Source of the DNA: Kiritimatiellia bacterium
GTDB taxonomy: Bacteria > Verrucomicrobiota > Kiritimatiellia > RFP12 > UBA1067
NCBI GenBank assembly: GCA_028686345.1
Contig: JAQUCE010000041.1
Span: 1-41,053, forward strand
Reading direction: 5' to 3'
DNA length: 41,053 nt
In this document: piece by piece, positions 1 through 9,619 of the stretch
How positions within the stretch are numbered: the first letter of the stretch is position 1
Layout: every line of letters starts with the position of its first letter
Position numbers and translations under genes: made by a program
Notes under the pieces: generated by a model
Seen by the model: the letters and a program-made list of their open reading frames with translations, nothing else
What the model was told of the DNA's origin: nothing
The model's database searches: none

Positions 1-2
1 AC

Positions 3-1094
3 CACGACACCCGGCCAGTGGATGTGCTCGATGCGCTCGAGGCAGCGCTTGCCACAGCGACGGGTGATGCGGAAAAAATCGTTGCAGCGCAGGGTGCGGT
101 TGCCCGCTATGCAGATGTTGATAATCAGTACGCGCGCTATGTGAGCGGCAGGGTTTTTGGCGACATGATCCGCGAGGTTGCTCTGAGCGCCGCGCAGGAG
201 GCTGCAAAACCAGGGGCCACACGTGCGCTCATCAACAGCGCTGTGCGCCAGACGTCAGCTTATAATCAGGCCTCTGTTGATGCATCAAACGCTAAGGTTG
301 CCGCGTACACTGACACAGCCTCGGCCAGCGCGTTGCAGGTTGTGGTTGCTGCGATTGTGGATGGCGCCCTGGCCGCCTCCGCCGCCCCGCCGGTTTTATT
401 TGAACCCTTGGCAGCCGAGCTGGAGCAGCGCGGCTTTGCAGCTGCGGGTACCTTGCAGCAGGCAATCGTTCATCTGGATACTCCCTCATCCGACTATACC
501 GATTTTGTGCGCTCAGCAGAGTTTGCCGGGGCGCTTGCCGTTGCGGCGGATGCGGCGGCCAAGGCGGCTGTGGCGGAAACACGCCTTGACCCTTTTTATA
601 CTGAAAGTTCGCTCAAGGGCGCGGCCCGGATTGGGGCTGCAACAGCGCTGCATGCGGTTTATGCCTCGGCTGCCAGGGCGCGCCAGACAGAGCTGCCGCT
701 GGCAGGGGTTTTCGCGTTAGGGGCAGGTGACGCGCGGCTGAGCGCTTTGATTGGTCAGGCCGAGCCACCGCTGGGTGCGGCGGCTTTGACAGGCAAAATT
801 ATTTTGCCAGCCAACCACCCCACAAATCCATTCCGCCATCGGCGCCACCCTGATCACACCTCTGGCTTTAATCTGGAGCGTTGTCTGCGCTTTGATTTTG
901 ATGGCCTCTCCACCAATGTTCTGGAGCGGAGCGGGCTGGGGGTGGAGCGGATCACCGGCATCTACCGCGAGGAGGTGCTGGGGCTGCACAAACCGTTGGG
1001 TCCGCAGCCCGCCACCAACCCGATCGGATTGAAGGTGGAAGGTACATTCGAGTTAAATCGAATCTCTCTGATTGACACATTGAACGCACGGTAG
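3..1094 (+). CDS. C-terminal part of an Ala-rich protein, unrecognised family (5' end outside window)
   Basis: The reading frame is open to the left edge of the window. The GTG at 18 is therefore probably internal, and the codons before it (H-D-T-R-P) belong to the protein. About the first 230 visible residues are Ala-rich and probably helical. A beta-type C-terminal part follows, containing the NPFRHRRHPDH motif near 817-855 and ending in ...FELNRISLIDTLNAR. My impression is that similar C-terminal segments close large exported proteins in PVC bacteria, but I cannot name a domain. The stop codon TAG at 1092-1094 lies 8 bases before the ATG of the next gene, so the two are probably co-transcribed and translationally coupled. 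No catalytic motif is visible. The missing N-terminus could hold a signal peptide and further domains. Function unknown. Confidence 0.75.
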   Translation, partial: HDTRPVDVLDALEAALATATGDAEKIVAAQGAVARYADVDNQYARYVSGRVFGDMIREVALSAAQEAAKPGATRALINSAVRQTSAYNQASVDASNAKVAAYTDTASASALQVVVAAIVDGALAASAAPPVLFEPLAAELEQRGFAAAGTLQQAIVHLDTPSSDYTDFVRSAEFAGALAVAADAAAKAAVAETRLDPFYTESSLKGAARIGAATALHAVYASAARARQTELPLAGVFALGAGDARLSALIGQAEPPLGAAALTGKIILPANHPTNPFRHRRHPDHTSGFNLERCLRFDFDGLSTNVLERSGLGVERITGIYREEVLGLHKPLGPQPATNPIGLKVEGTFELNRISLIDTLNAR

Positions 1095-1102
1095 TGGTAA
1101 TT

Positions 1103-4100
1103 ATGAAAAACATCATTTATCTGACTAATTGGCGCCGGGTGTGGCGTCAGACCAGCGCGGCAGCGGCTTTCTCAGTCACACTGCTCCTGGCTGCTCAATC
1201 AACGGCATACGCGCCGGCCTTTAAATTGAGAGTTTCCGGCGACCCCAATTGTCCGCAGGTGGAGGTGACAAACGAGTCGCGTGATCCGATTACCCACATT
1301 GAGTTGATGATCGGAGATTTTGACAAGCACTTTGACATGCCGAGCGGACGTAAGGACACCTATAAAGCTGATGTGAGCCTGCTAAACGGAGAAACCCACG
1401 CGGTTTCACTTGACATTGATAATGATCCTGATGAAAACAAAGTTGAGGACTTTCGGCGGGTTTTCTTTAATAACGGCGAGGACAAGCCCAACGCCGTGCT
1501 GACTGTGACAACATTTCAGAACGGAAAATTTGTATCAGCCTCGCTCACACTGCCGGATGGCGCGGCAGATGAAACAAGCTATGAGTATCTTTCTGAGAGT
1601 CGTCCGCGGAGCTTGAAAGTTACCTCCTTGACAGAGGTGACCGATGCCTCGCACATCTATATCAACAGTTGCATGGTCAAGGTCAACCAGGAGATCTATA
1701 AAGATGTAACGCAACGGCCCACCAAAGAGATCGGAGCTGAGGTCAGGATTGAGTTATACGATGGCGATGTAGTTGAGATCAGCGCCCCGCAAACAGTGTT
1801 TCATGATGCGGACAATCAGTTTTTGACTGACAGTTCGCAGGATGATCCTGCTGTGATTCGGGATCATGCCATGGTGCGTTTTGTGGGGCTGGGCTTCTCG
1901 GTGAACGACATACCGCAGACCGGTGATCCGACACTCTATCGCTTCACGGTCGAGGCTGACATGGATATTGTGTTGAAGTGGCGTCAGGATTTCGCACTGC
2001 GCATGAGTCATGATTTTTTGAACACCGAGAGTATGCTCAAAGACGGCGCAGCTAATGCCTGGGCAGGTCCGCTGAACTCTGAGGCCGTGGGCAACCCCAT
2101 GCCTGAGATCAAGATGCACTGGATTACCCGGGGCGAGACAGTGATTGCGCAGGTTGACGGACAGGTGCTGGATTACTCCCACCCTGGTTTGAATATCAGA
2201 TATGTGCCGGTTGGTTACAGGGCGACTGGCGCGGCTGGGCTGGACCACAGTTTTGTTGTTGGACAATCCCCGCCAGCTCGGCAGCAGATCCCGGAGTTCA
2301 CGATGGCCGCGTCGGGATCAATCCAGTACATTTGGCAGATCCAATACGGAATCACGATCAACACCGACACCTTGGAGCACGCGCCCCTGCCGATTATCCG
2401 CAAAAAAACGGGCGGTGTTTATGTGACTGTCAGCACTGGCGAGGGAACTTTCTGGTTTAACCCCGGCACAGAGCTGCAGATCCTCTGCGCACAGAACGAA
2501 AATACGTCCACCAGCCAGGGGCTGACAGGCTGGGTCAATGGTGACGGCTATTATTTCGGGGCGCAGGGCGCGATCAGAACCACTGATGGAACTTTGGTTG
2601 AGGCTAGCTCGCTGGTCAACGGGAGTTGGGTGGAGTCGATCCTGGTGCCGGGCAACAACAGTGAGCGTTACTTCCGCGGCTTGCAGATCGCCGGGGCGGG
2701 TTTGCAACGCCCGGTGCGCGCCATGTGGCAATATGGCAACCAAGCGGTTGAAGTCACAGTTCAGATCGGTGAATATCTCTTTCAGCAGCCGGTTACAGTT
2801 GGCGCTAAAACCTATGACGGCGCCACTTTTTTGACACCACCAGCGGTCTTGAAAAAAATTGTTGTGCATGGCGGCTATAAGGAGGTGGGCGACACTGAGA
2901 TGGCTGTCTGGGATGGCGTGGCTGCCAAGCTCTATCCGCTGGTGCCGGGAATTTTCCGCGCCACCTGGCCCGCGCCGGATGCGCCCGGTAGGGAGGTGGA
3001 TGCGCTGGTGACAGTGGTTTATCCAGCTACAGCCCACTACCCGCATATCACCTTTACACCGCATGTCAACCTTGACCCTGATCCGAATGACAATTTTATA
3101 TTTCAGGCGATTAAGTACAATGAGAGCCAGGCATCGGTTGACAGCGAAAACAACTTCCAGTGCGATCAACCGGGGCATACGGTTCTGCTGTTCAGCGAAA
3201 TCGACAACAGCGGACGCAATGGCGCGAAAGAGTATCTGCGTGTGCGTGTGGTCCGCACCCGTAACTGGAATGACGCGGCAGTGCTGAGGAGCAGCCGCAG
3301 CGCTGTGATCGGGCAGCGCATTGTTGATGAGCTGGATCTGGCAGGTTTAAAAACCGGTTATCTGATCTTTGCCGGAGCGCGCTACAACCCCTTTATCTAT
3401 GATGCGCTCAAGTTGAACGGCCTGGCAGCCGGCATGGTCTATGACATGGGGCTGCTGACCTCAACCTCACAGCAGAAAAAGGTCATCCACCCGGAAAATC
3501 TGCCGGGCGCGATTATTCCTGTCAATCTGCACCCCGGAGCCTCCGATAACCAGAGAATCGTGGTGGCCTGGTATGACGACCCGGCAGCCAACGACGGGCT
3601 GCTCTGGCCCTATGCCACACGTGTGTACACTCCGCGTTGGCCGAAAAACGCCGCTGAGGGATTGGGGATGATTGTGATTGCCAGTCAGTTCGGCAGCGAA
3701 AGTCTGGGCACCAACCTGCTCGACCAGGTGGTTGTTGCAGCGGTTACCAACGCTGTTCCTGATGGTCATGGCGGCACTGCCCTTAACATTATTCCGGCTG
3801 AAACAACTTATAACCCGTCACGTATTCAGCAGCCAGCTGTTTATATGCAGTCCAATCCTCTGTCAGCTGGCTACAACCCGAACGAGGAGCACGCCCTGAT
3901 GGCGCCGTCGCTGCGCTTTGCCGAGGTTTCGCCCCGTCCGCCTGCGGCCTATGCACTGCGCAATAACGACTTGAACCGTTATAACAAGAGCTCGACCACC
4001 GAGGCAGAGCAGCCTGGCAACTACACCTCGCATCCCTATGTTTTGACGCAGTTTTACGATACTGCGGACAAAGAGTTCAAGATGCGCGTTTACGCAGTCA

Positions 4101-7100
4101 AGGCCACGGCGTCCGAGATTGCCGGCTACCGCTTTGCCAACCGCGCGCTGTGGGACGGGGTTAAGCCCGCGGTTGCCCGGCTGCGGGGCGAGCCCTATGT
4201 GAAGATGTTGGCCGGCGAGCCGGTGATCCCTTTTTATCCGCTGGTGGAGGTGATCGGCGCAGTGCCGCCGCCAGAGTCCTTCGGAGTTAATATCACCGGG
4301 CAGCTGACCTACTGGGAGGATCATAAAAACACCAGCTGGTCGGTCTCGGGCGGCACAGAGGCCTGGTTCGCAGCCTCGCCGTTCTATCCTCTGCTGCCTG
4401 ATTTCTGGTGGGAGGATGGCAGGCCCGGACGCATTGTGACCGATGCGGCAGGCGGGAAGATTACAGCAGTGCCGAATGTGGGCGACAGCCTGGCCTTTCT
4501 GCCAGCTGATGTGAATGCGTTCAGGAGCGTCGCAGTTGGCGGCACCCTGCTTGCCGCAGCCCAGAAGAGCGTCAACCCGATTGAGATTCTATACAAGAGC
4601 GACTGGCCGGATGTCGCGCCAACTCTCAAAGCCGGGGAGACCCTGACCTTCGCGGGCGGCGAGTACCGTGCTGATCACCCAACCACGCTGATCCTGGACC
4701 AGAATAACGAGCTGCAGGAGGTGGCAACACCGGGCTTGCCCGAGGTGCTGGCTTTCGCCACCGCTGAGATTGTCTTTGATTCATTGAATACCACCGGTGA
4801 TGACTTCAAGTGGGTGACCAGCTGGAGCGCTCGTGTGGGGCAGGTGCTTGAAAAACGCGCGGTTGATCTGCCGGCGGGGGACTTTCCGACGGCTCTGACG
4901 CCAGCAGGGGGGCGCACCCGTATCAGCTCCGGCAAGTATGTGTTTAACGATCTGCCGGCTTCGCTGCAGAAAAGGATTCGCTACGATGCCACCAACGGCA
5001 AACTGGAGGTCTTCGGTCTGGTGAATGACAAGGAGATCGGCGATAATACCCTGACCGCGCCGCCGCCAGCGGTTTATCTGGTTGAGCCGAATATCCTGAC
5101 AGCTGAAGATCTGAAGGCCCTGAAGGAGCTTGATACCTCTGCCAGATGGCAGGCAGCTGTCACAACCCTGCGGGAGCGCACGCAGAACCCCAGTGCGATT
5201 ACCGGCATGAGCGGGAGTTATCTGGTTGGGCTTGAGCGTAAGATTGTGAGAAATGCAATCACTGGTTTGCCGGAGTATGAGAATCCCTATGCTGTGCCGC
5301 CCGTGATCAAGCGCCTGGCCAATCAAGCCGCACCGCTGCGCGCTCTGGGGCCTGGGCTGGGCGTGATTCCCAATGCTGACTTCCTTGATCCAAACGCCAA
5401 TGTGCCGGATGTGAGCTGGATTACCCTGGTCGAGAACAATGACCCTGCGCTGGGCGGCTCACCCGTGACACCGCATATTATCAGGATTGACCGTCGTGAG
5501 CGCTACCGCGGCTCGATCAAAACCGTGCTCTCGGACAATGTCTTTGATGAGAACATTGTGCTGCGCCATCAAGGTGATTTCGGCGCCAATGCGGACAAGC
5601 TGGTCTTTGAGTGGTGGTACCGTCCGGATGACGGCACCCTGAATGTGCCGCCGCCGGATGCAACCCCGCCGGGCAAGCCCAATCCCTGGAAGATCTTTCC
5701 TGATTTGAGCGGTGGGCAGGGCCGGAACCGTTACGGAGTGATGCTGAAAGGTAATCCGAACGCGCCGGAGGCACTGCTGGCAGACACCTGGTGGTATTGC
5801 CGCTACCGTCATGTCAATGATGTGGTGGATGGCACAGATTGGGGCGAGGGCGATAACCGTGTCAACTTCACCTGGGCCGGTGCCGGCAACTCTGATCCGT
5901 TCAACGACTTTGATCTGGATGGATTGATGGACTTCAAACCGCAGCTGGCCATGGGCTGGATCAAACGCGTGCTGGATGCAGTCAATCCCTATGAGGCGCG
6001 GATACGCGACTTTGAAGGGCAGAACCCTGCAACTCAATCCAGCATGCTGCAGCAGCTTGGCCCGCGCTATGAGGGGGCGGTGGCGCTGAATCCGGATAAA
6101 AATGTGATTGAAAATACTGGTTTGATCGCACTTTATCAGACTATTCTCAATCGGGGACGCGCGCTGAGTATTGATCTCTCGCGACCTGTTTCAACGCCAG
6201 CGATTGCCAATGCGCTGCAGTTGGTCTCAACCCGTTTGAGCGACTACTATACCCTGCTGGCCAACGAGGCTTACTCCGATGCGCAGGATCCGACCATCGG
6301 CTTCGGCAGTGACAGCGTGGAGTATGGCCATCTGGCGCCCTCGGTTTTTACCTTCCAGAATCAGCTCTCCTCTTTAATGGAAGAGGAGCAGGGGCTGCTG
6401 CGCGGGGTTGACGACGGCTTTGCCCGTCCGGTCTACAATCGTCTGTTCTGGAACTTCACCAAAGGCGAGGGCGAGGCTGCCTATGCGCTCAACTATAATA
6501 TCACCGATATAAACGCGGATGGTTTTGTTGACGAAGATGACGCGATGATCCTCTATCCGCAGGGGCACGGGGATGCCTGGGGCCACTATCTGACAGCGAT
6601 CAGGATGCAGTACAATCTCTTCAACCATCGCTACTTCAACTGGGTCTCACGCTCTGAGTTCTACAATCTGATGGACATTGTGCTCAAGGTTGATTTCCTG
6701 GACGAGCGTAAATTCGCGCAGATCGCGGCAGCCAAGGCCAAGGCCGGGGCTGAGATCGTGGACCTCAGTTACCGCGAGAAATTCGTCACAGATCCCACCG
6801 CCCAGTGGCAGGGTTATCGCGACAGCAACCCTGACCGGGCCTGGGGTGTTGAAGGGTGGTCGCGCCGGGCAGGGCAAGGCGCCTACTTCGACTGGATCAC
6901 TGCCAACGCTCTGCTGCCCTCGGCCCATCCGAACAAAACGCTTGAAGGCATCCAGAGGGTTGACCGCGCCTCGAATGGTGATATCGCGGTTATCTCGGCT
7001 AATCTGAATAAGGTGCAGTCAACCTTTGACCAGGCCAACAACGGCTACAACCCGCTGGGGCTCTCCAAGGACGCGATTGTCTTTGACATTGACCCTAGCT

Positions 7101-9571
7101 TTATTGAAGCAGGCTCGGGAATGCAGGGCGAGATGCACTTTGATCAGCTCTATGGACGCGCGCTCGCCGCGCTGGAGAACACCAAGTTGGTTTGGGACAA
7201 TGCCAATGAGAACCGCAACCGGGTGCGGGCGATTGCCAACTCCGAGGCGCAGTACCGCAATGATGTGTTTCAGGAGGATCTCTCCTATCGCAACCGGCTG
7301 ATCGAAATTTTCGGCAAACCGTATGCAGGCACAGTCGGCTCCGGAAAACTTTATCCAGCTGGTTATGACGGCGCTGATCTGGCGCTCTATATGTATGTTG
7401 ACGTTCGTACCATTGACAACAACACGGTGCCGGGTCCCTCACAGAGCTTCGCGAAGTTCGACATCTCCGGCAAGCTGATTGACGGAGATATGTACAAAGC
7501 CTTTACGACCAATGATTACGGGGATCGCGCGACAAGTCTGAGTGCGGAGTGGCAGGCTCTGTATGCGCCGACCTTTGCGCCGGATGCGAAGGAAAACACC
7601 GCCGCGCAAGCGAGGGATGGACTGTACTCAGTTGCCTATACCGACCTGGGAAACCCTAAGGTGGCCCTGCAAAACTTCACTACCTTAATGCCGGTCACAA
7701 CCGCTGGATACTCCTTCCAGGCGCCCGCTGCCTGGGGTAACCGGTTGGCAACAGGGCGCTTGCAGAGTCTGTTGAATGAGATGCTACAGCAGGAGGCAAC
7801 GGTGGCCCAGGCCATCGGTGCCTGGGATGCGCTGACCGGCAATATCATACGCACCATCCGAATCGTCGATGCCCGTATCTGCTCAGCCGAGGAGATCAGT
7901 AAACGCAATAAGGCTTTTATCCGTACCAAGTATCTCTTTGATACAATTCTTAAAGGCATTACGCTGGCAACGCAATCCGTACGCTCAGGTAAGGAGATGG
8001 CGAAGGTGACTGCCACAGGCATCAAGGAGTCCATCCCTCTTAACCTGCCGACCGGCGGCTTGTCAATCTCACCTGGTGATGCACTCGGTCCAATGCGCGG
8101 GGCCATCAAGCTGGGAGAGCTGGCGTTCACAACAACCTTTGATTTTATTGAGATTGGACTGAACACCGCTAAGCTGGCCGAAGAGTCGGCCTTTGAGATT
8201 GCCCAGCAGGAGATTAACCTGGCAAATGCAAGTGCGGAGGGGGAGTTAAGCCGCAAAGAGTGGCTCAAGGAGATTGAAGATCTGGTCGGTGACGAGCCGG
8301 TTCTGAGAATCGCGATCTTCAAGGAGATTGAGGCACTGCGTAAACTCTCGGAGCAGTATCGTGCCGCGCTGGATGAGGGAGCGCGTCTGGTGGATGAGCG
8401 CACTGCCTTCAACAAGCGGGTTGCCGCTGCCACACAGCTCAACCGCTATCAGGATATGACCTTCCGCGTCTCGCGCAACCATGCCTTGCAGAGCTACCGC
8501 TCCTCGTTTAATCTGGCGGCGCGTTACGCCTACCTGGCAGCCAAAGCCTATGACTATGAGACCTGCTTTGCCGACAGTGATGCTGGCTCGCCGCAGGCTG
8601 CGATCCAGGATATCATCAAAGCCCGCTCGATTGGATTGCTTGACGATGGCGGAGCGCAGCTCGGCAGCGGCGGCTTGGCCCAGCCGCTGGCGTGGCTCAA
8701 GGCAAATTATGACTCAATGAAGGGACAGCTGGGTATCAACAACCCGCAGATCGAGATTGGCAAGATCTCGCTGAGAACAGAGAAATTCCGCATCTATCCC
8801 AAAGACTCAACCCAGGGTTCGCTCCATGGTGCAGCCAATGCTGGCAGCGCTGCCAATGAGCTTTGGAAACAGAGGTTGCAAGCAATGCGGGTTGCTAATC
8901 TGTGGGAGGTCCCTGAGTTTCGGCAGTTCTGCCGCCCCTTTGACACCATGCCCGCCGATGGTGTTGAACCCGGCATTGTGATTCGCTTCGGTACTGACAT
9001 CAGGGCTGGCAAAAACTTTTTTGGAAACATGCTCAGCGGCGGTGATCACGCCTATGATTCGAGTGTTTACGCCATTAAGATCCGGGCTGCGGGTGTCTGG
9101 TTCTCGGATTACCGCAGTGAGAGCCTGGAGCATGATCTGCCGGTGGCGCCGCGCATCTACCTGATCCCCGCCGGCATGGATCTCCTGAGTGTCTCGTCGA
9201 GCAGTGACCCTAACCGCGTCAGAGTATGGAGTGTGTTTGATCAGTGCATTCCAGCCCCTGTTCCGAGTGTTGCAGCTGAGCTGGATCAGCGTGACTGGGT
9301 GCCGATCTTCTCCAGCTTGAACGGCCTTTACGGCGAAGCGCGCCGCTTCTCGAGCTTCCGAGCCTACCACGATGGAGGGGATGCAATCAATGAGGATGAG
9401 CTGATGTACACCAGCCGTCTGGTTGGGCGCTCAGTGCGTAATACCCAATGGGTGTTGATTATACCCGGGCGCACCCTGAATGCTGATCCGCATGAGGGAT
9501 TAAATCGGTTTATCGATCAAGTCAGCGATATCAAGCTTGTGTTTGAAACCTATGGCCACTCTGGAAATTAA
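1103..9571 (+). CDS. Giant exported protein (2822 aa) of unrecognised family
   Basis: I chose ATG 1103 because it gives a clean signal peptide: basic NWRRVWRQ, then a hydrophobic AAAAFSVTLLLAAQ core, and a likely cleavage after STAYA. An in-frame GTG at 1094 would add three residues. There is no good Shine-Dalgarno sequence, so coupling to the upstream stop is likely. The first roughly 2200 residues look beta-rich. Two Asp-rich calcium-loop-like stretches are visible: DFDLDGLMDF near 5910 and DINADGFVDEDDA near 6505. From about 7780 to 8560 the protein becomes strongly helical, with Ala/Glu/Leu-rich segments typical of coiled coils. A beta-rich C-terminus with the motif VSDIKLVFETYGHSGN follows. 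The alternation of a long helical stretch and a beta C-terminus is loosely like Tc-toxin A subunits, but that is speculation. No enzymatic motif was recognised. It lies in the run of exported-protein genes, 48 bases before the RTX gene. Confidence 0.85.
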   Translation: MKNIIYLTNWRRVWRQTSAAAAFSVTLLLAAQSTAYAPAFKLRVSGDPNCPQVEVTNESRDPITHIELMIGDFDKHFDMPSGRKDTYKADVSLLNGETHAVSLDIDNDPDENKVEDFRRVFFNNGEDKPNAVLTVTTFQNGKFVSASLTLPDGAADETSYEYLSESRPRSLKVTSLTEVTDASHIYINSCMVKVNQEIYKDVTQRPTKEIGAEVRIELYDGDVVEISAPQTVFHDADNQFLTDSSQDDPAVIRDHAMVRFVGLGFSVNDIPQTGDPTLYRFTVEADMDIVLKWRQDFALRMSHDFLNTESMLKDGAANAWAGPLNSEAVGNPMPEIKMHWITRGETVIAQVDGQVLDYSHPGLNIRYVPVGYRATGAAGLDHSFVVGQSPPARQQIPEFTMAASGSIQYIWQIQYGITINTDTLEHAPLPIIRKKTGGVYVTVSTGEGTFWFNPGTELQILCAQNENTSTSQGLTGWVNGDGYYFGAQGAIRTTDGTLVEASSLVNGSWVESILVPGNNSERYFRGLQIAGAGLQRPVRAMWQYGNQAVEVTVQIGEYLFQQPVTVGAKTYDGATFLTPPAVLKKIVVHGGYKEVGDTEMAVWDGVAAKLYPLVPGIFRATWPAPDAPGREVDALVTVVYPATAHYPHITFTPHVNLDPDPNDNFIFQAIKYNESQASVDSENNFQCDQPGHTVLLFSEIDNSGRNGAKEYLRVRVVRTRNWNDAAVLRSSRSAVIGQRIVDELDLAGLKTGYLIFAGARYNPFIYDALKLNGLAAGMVYDMGLLTSTSQQKKVIHPENLPGAIIPVNLHPGASDNQRIVVAWYDDPAANDGLLWPYATRVYTPRWPKNAAEGLGMIVIASQFGSESLGTNLLDQVVVAAVTNAVPDGHGGTALNIIPAETTYNPSRIQQPAVYMQSNPLSAGYNPNEEHALMAPSLRFAEVSPRPPAAYALRNNDLNRYNKSSTTEAEQPGNYTSHPYVLTQFYDTADKEFKMRVYAVKATASEIAGYRFANRALWDGVKPAVARLRGEPYVKMLAGEPVIPFYPLVEVIGAVPPPESFGVNITGQLTYWEDHKNTSWSVSGGTEAWFAASPFYPLLPDFWWEDGRPGRIVTDAAGGKITAVPNVGDSLAFLPADVNAFRSVAVGGTLLAAAQKSVNPIEILYKSDWPDVAPTLKAGETLTFAGGEYRADHPTTLILDQNNELQEVATPGLPEVLAFATAEIVFDSLNTTGDDFKWVTSWSARVGQVLEKRAVDLPAGDFPTALTPAGGRTRISSGKYVFNDLPASLQKRIRYDATNGKLEVFGLVNDKEIGDNTLTAPPPAVYLVEPNILTAEDLKALKELDTSARWQAAVTTLRERTQNPSAITGMSGSYLVGLERKIVRNAITGLPEYENPYAVPPVIKRLANQAAPLRALGPGLGVIPNADFLDPNANVPDVSWITLVENNDPALGGSPVTPHIIRIDRRERYRGSIKTVLSDNVFDENIVLRHQGDFGANADKLVFEWWYRPDDGTLNVPPPDATPPGKPNPWKIFPDLSGGQGRNRYGVMLKGNPNAPEALLADTWWYCRYRHVNDVVDGTDWGEGDNRVNFTWAGAGNSDPFNDFDLDGLMDFKPQLAMGWIKRVLDAVNPYEARIRDFEGQNPATQSSMLQQLGPRYEGAVALNPDKNVIENTGLIALYQTILNRGRALSIDLSRPVSTPAIANALQLVSTRLSDYYTLLANEAYSDAQDPTIGFGSDSVEYGHLAPSVFTFQNQLSSLMEEEQGLLRGVDDGFARPVYNRLFWNFTKGEGEAAYALNYNITDINADGFVDEDDAMILYPQGHGDAWGHYLTAIRMQYNLFNHRYFNWVSRSEFYNLMDIVLKVDFLDERKFAQIAAAKAKAGAEIVDLSYREKFVTDPTAQWQGYRDSNPDRAWGVEGWSRRAGQGAYFDWITANALLPSAHPNKTLEGIQRVDRASNGDIAVISANLNKVQSTFDQANNGYNPLGLSKDAIVFDIDPSFIEAGSGMQGEMHFDQLYGRALAALENTKLVWDNANENRNRVRAIANSEAQYRNDVFQEDLSYRNRLIEIFGKPYAGTVGSGKLYPAGYDGADLALYMYVDVRTIDNNTVPGPSQSFAKFDISGKLIDGDMYKAFTTNDYGDRATSLSAEWQALYAPTFAPDAKENTAAQARDGLYSVAYTDLGNPKVALQNFTTLMPVTTAGYSFQAPAAWGNRLATGRLQSLLNEMLQQEATVAQAIGAWDALTGNIIRTIRIVDARICSAEEISKRNKAFIRTKYLFDTILKGITLATQSVRSGKEMAKVTATGIKESIPLNLPTGGLSISPGDALGPMRGAIKLGELAFTTTFDFIEIGLNTAKLAEESAFEIAQQEINLANASAEGELSRKEWLKEIEDLVGDEPVLRIAIFKEIEALRKLSEQYRAALDEGARLVDERTAFNKRVAAATQLNRYQDMTFRVSRNHALQSYRSSFNLAARYAYLAAKAYDYETCFADSDAGSPQAAIQDIIKARSIGLLDDGGAQLGSGGLAQPLAWLKANYDSMKGQLGINNPQIEIGKISLRTEKFRIYPKDSTQGSLHGAANAGSAANELWKQRLQAMRVANLWEVPEFRQFCRPFDTMPADGVEPGIVIRFGTDIRAGKNFFGNMLSGGDHAYDSSVYAIKIRAAGVWFSDYRSESLEHDLPVAPRIYLIPAGMDLLSVSSSSDPNRVRVWSVFDQCIPAPVPSVAAELDQRDWVPIFSSLNGLYGEARRFSSFRAYHDGGDAINEDELMYTSRLVGRSVRNTQWVLIIPGRTLNADPHEGLNRFIDQVSDIKLVFETYGHSGN

Positions 9572-9574
9572 GCT

Positions 9575-9608
9575 GCCCGCTACAATCCAGGTTGCGGGCA
9601 AAACCCGC
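9575..9608 (+). promoter_or_regulatory. Two mutually exclusive hairpins before the RTX gene
   Basis: GCCCGC at 9575-9580 can pair with GCGGGC at 9594-9599. The same GCGGG at 9594-9598 can instead pair with CCCGC at 9604-9608 across a five-base loop. The second hairpin ends just before the Shine-Dalgarno GGAGGG at 9612-9617. A role in setting the expression of the downstream gene within the operon is possible but inferred. Confidence 0.3.
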
Positions 9609-9619
9609 GTTGGAGGGAT

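Noticed and set aside
1083-1103. Frameshift joining the first two genes
   Set aside because: The first protein ends in a natural-looking C-terminal domain and the second begins with a complete signal peptide. They are adjacent separate genes.
2318-3178. Long reverse-strand open frame (286 codons)
   Set aside because: It lies wholly inside the giant plus-strand gene, has no family motifs and reads as antisense shadow of GC-rich coding DNA.
7636-8442. Reverse-strand frame (268 codons)
   Set aside because: Ser/Arg/Ala-biased antisense of the helical region of the giant gene; no start context or recognisable domain.
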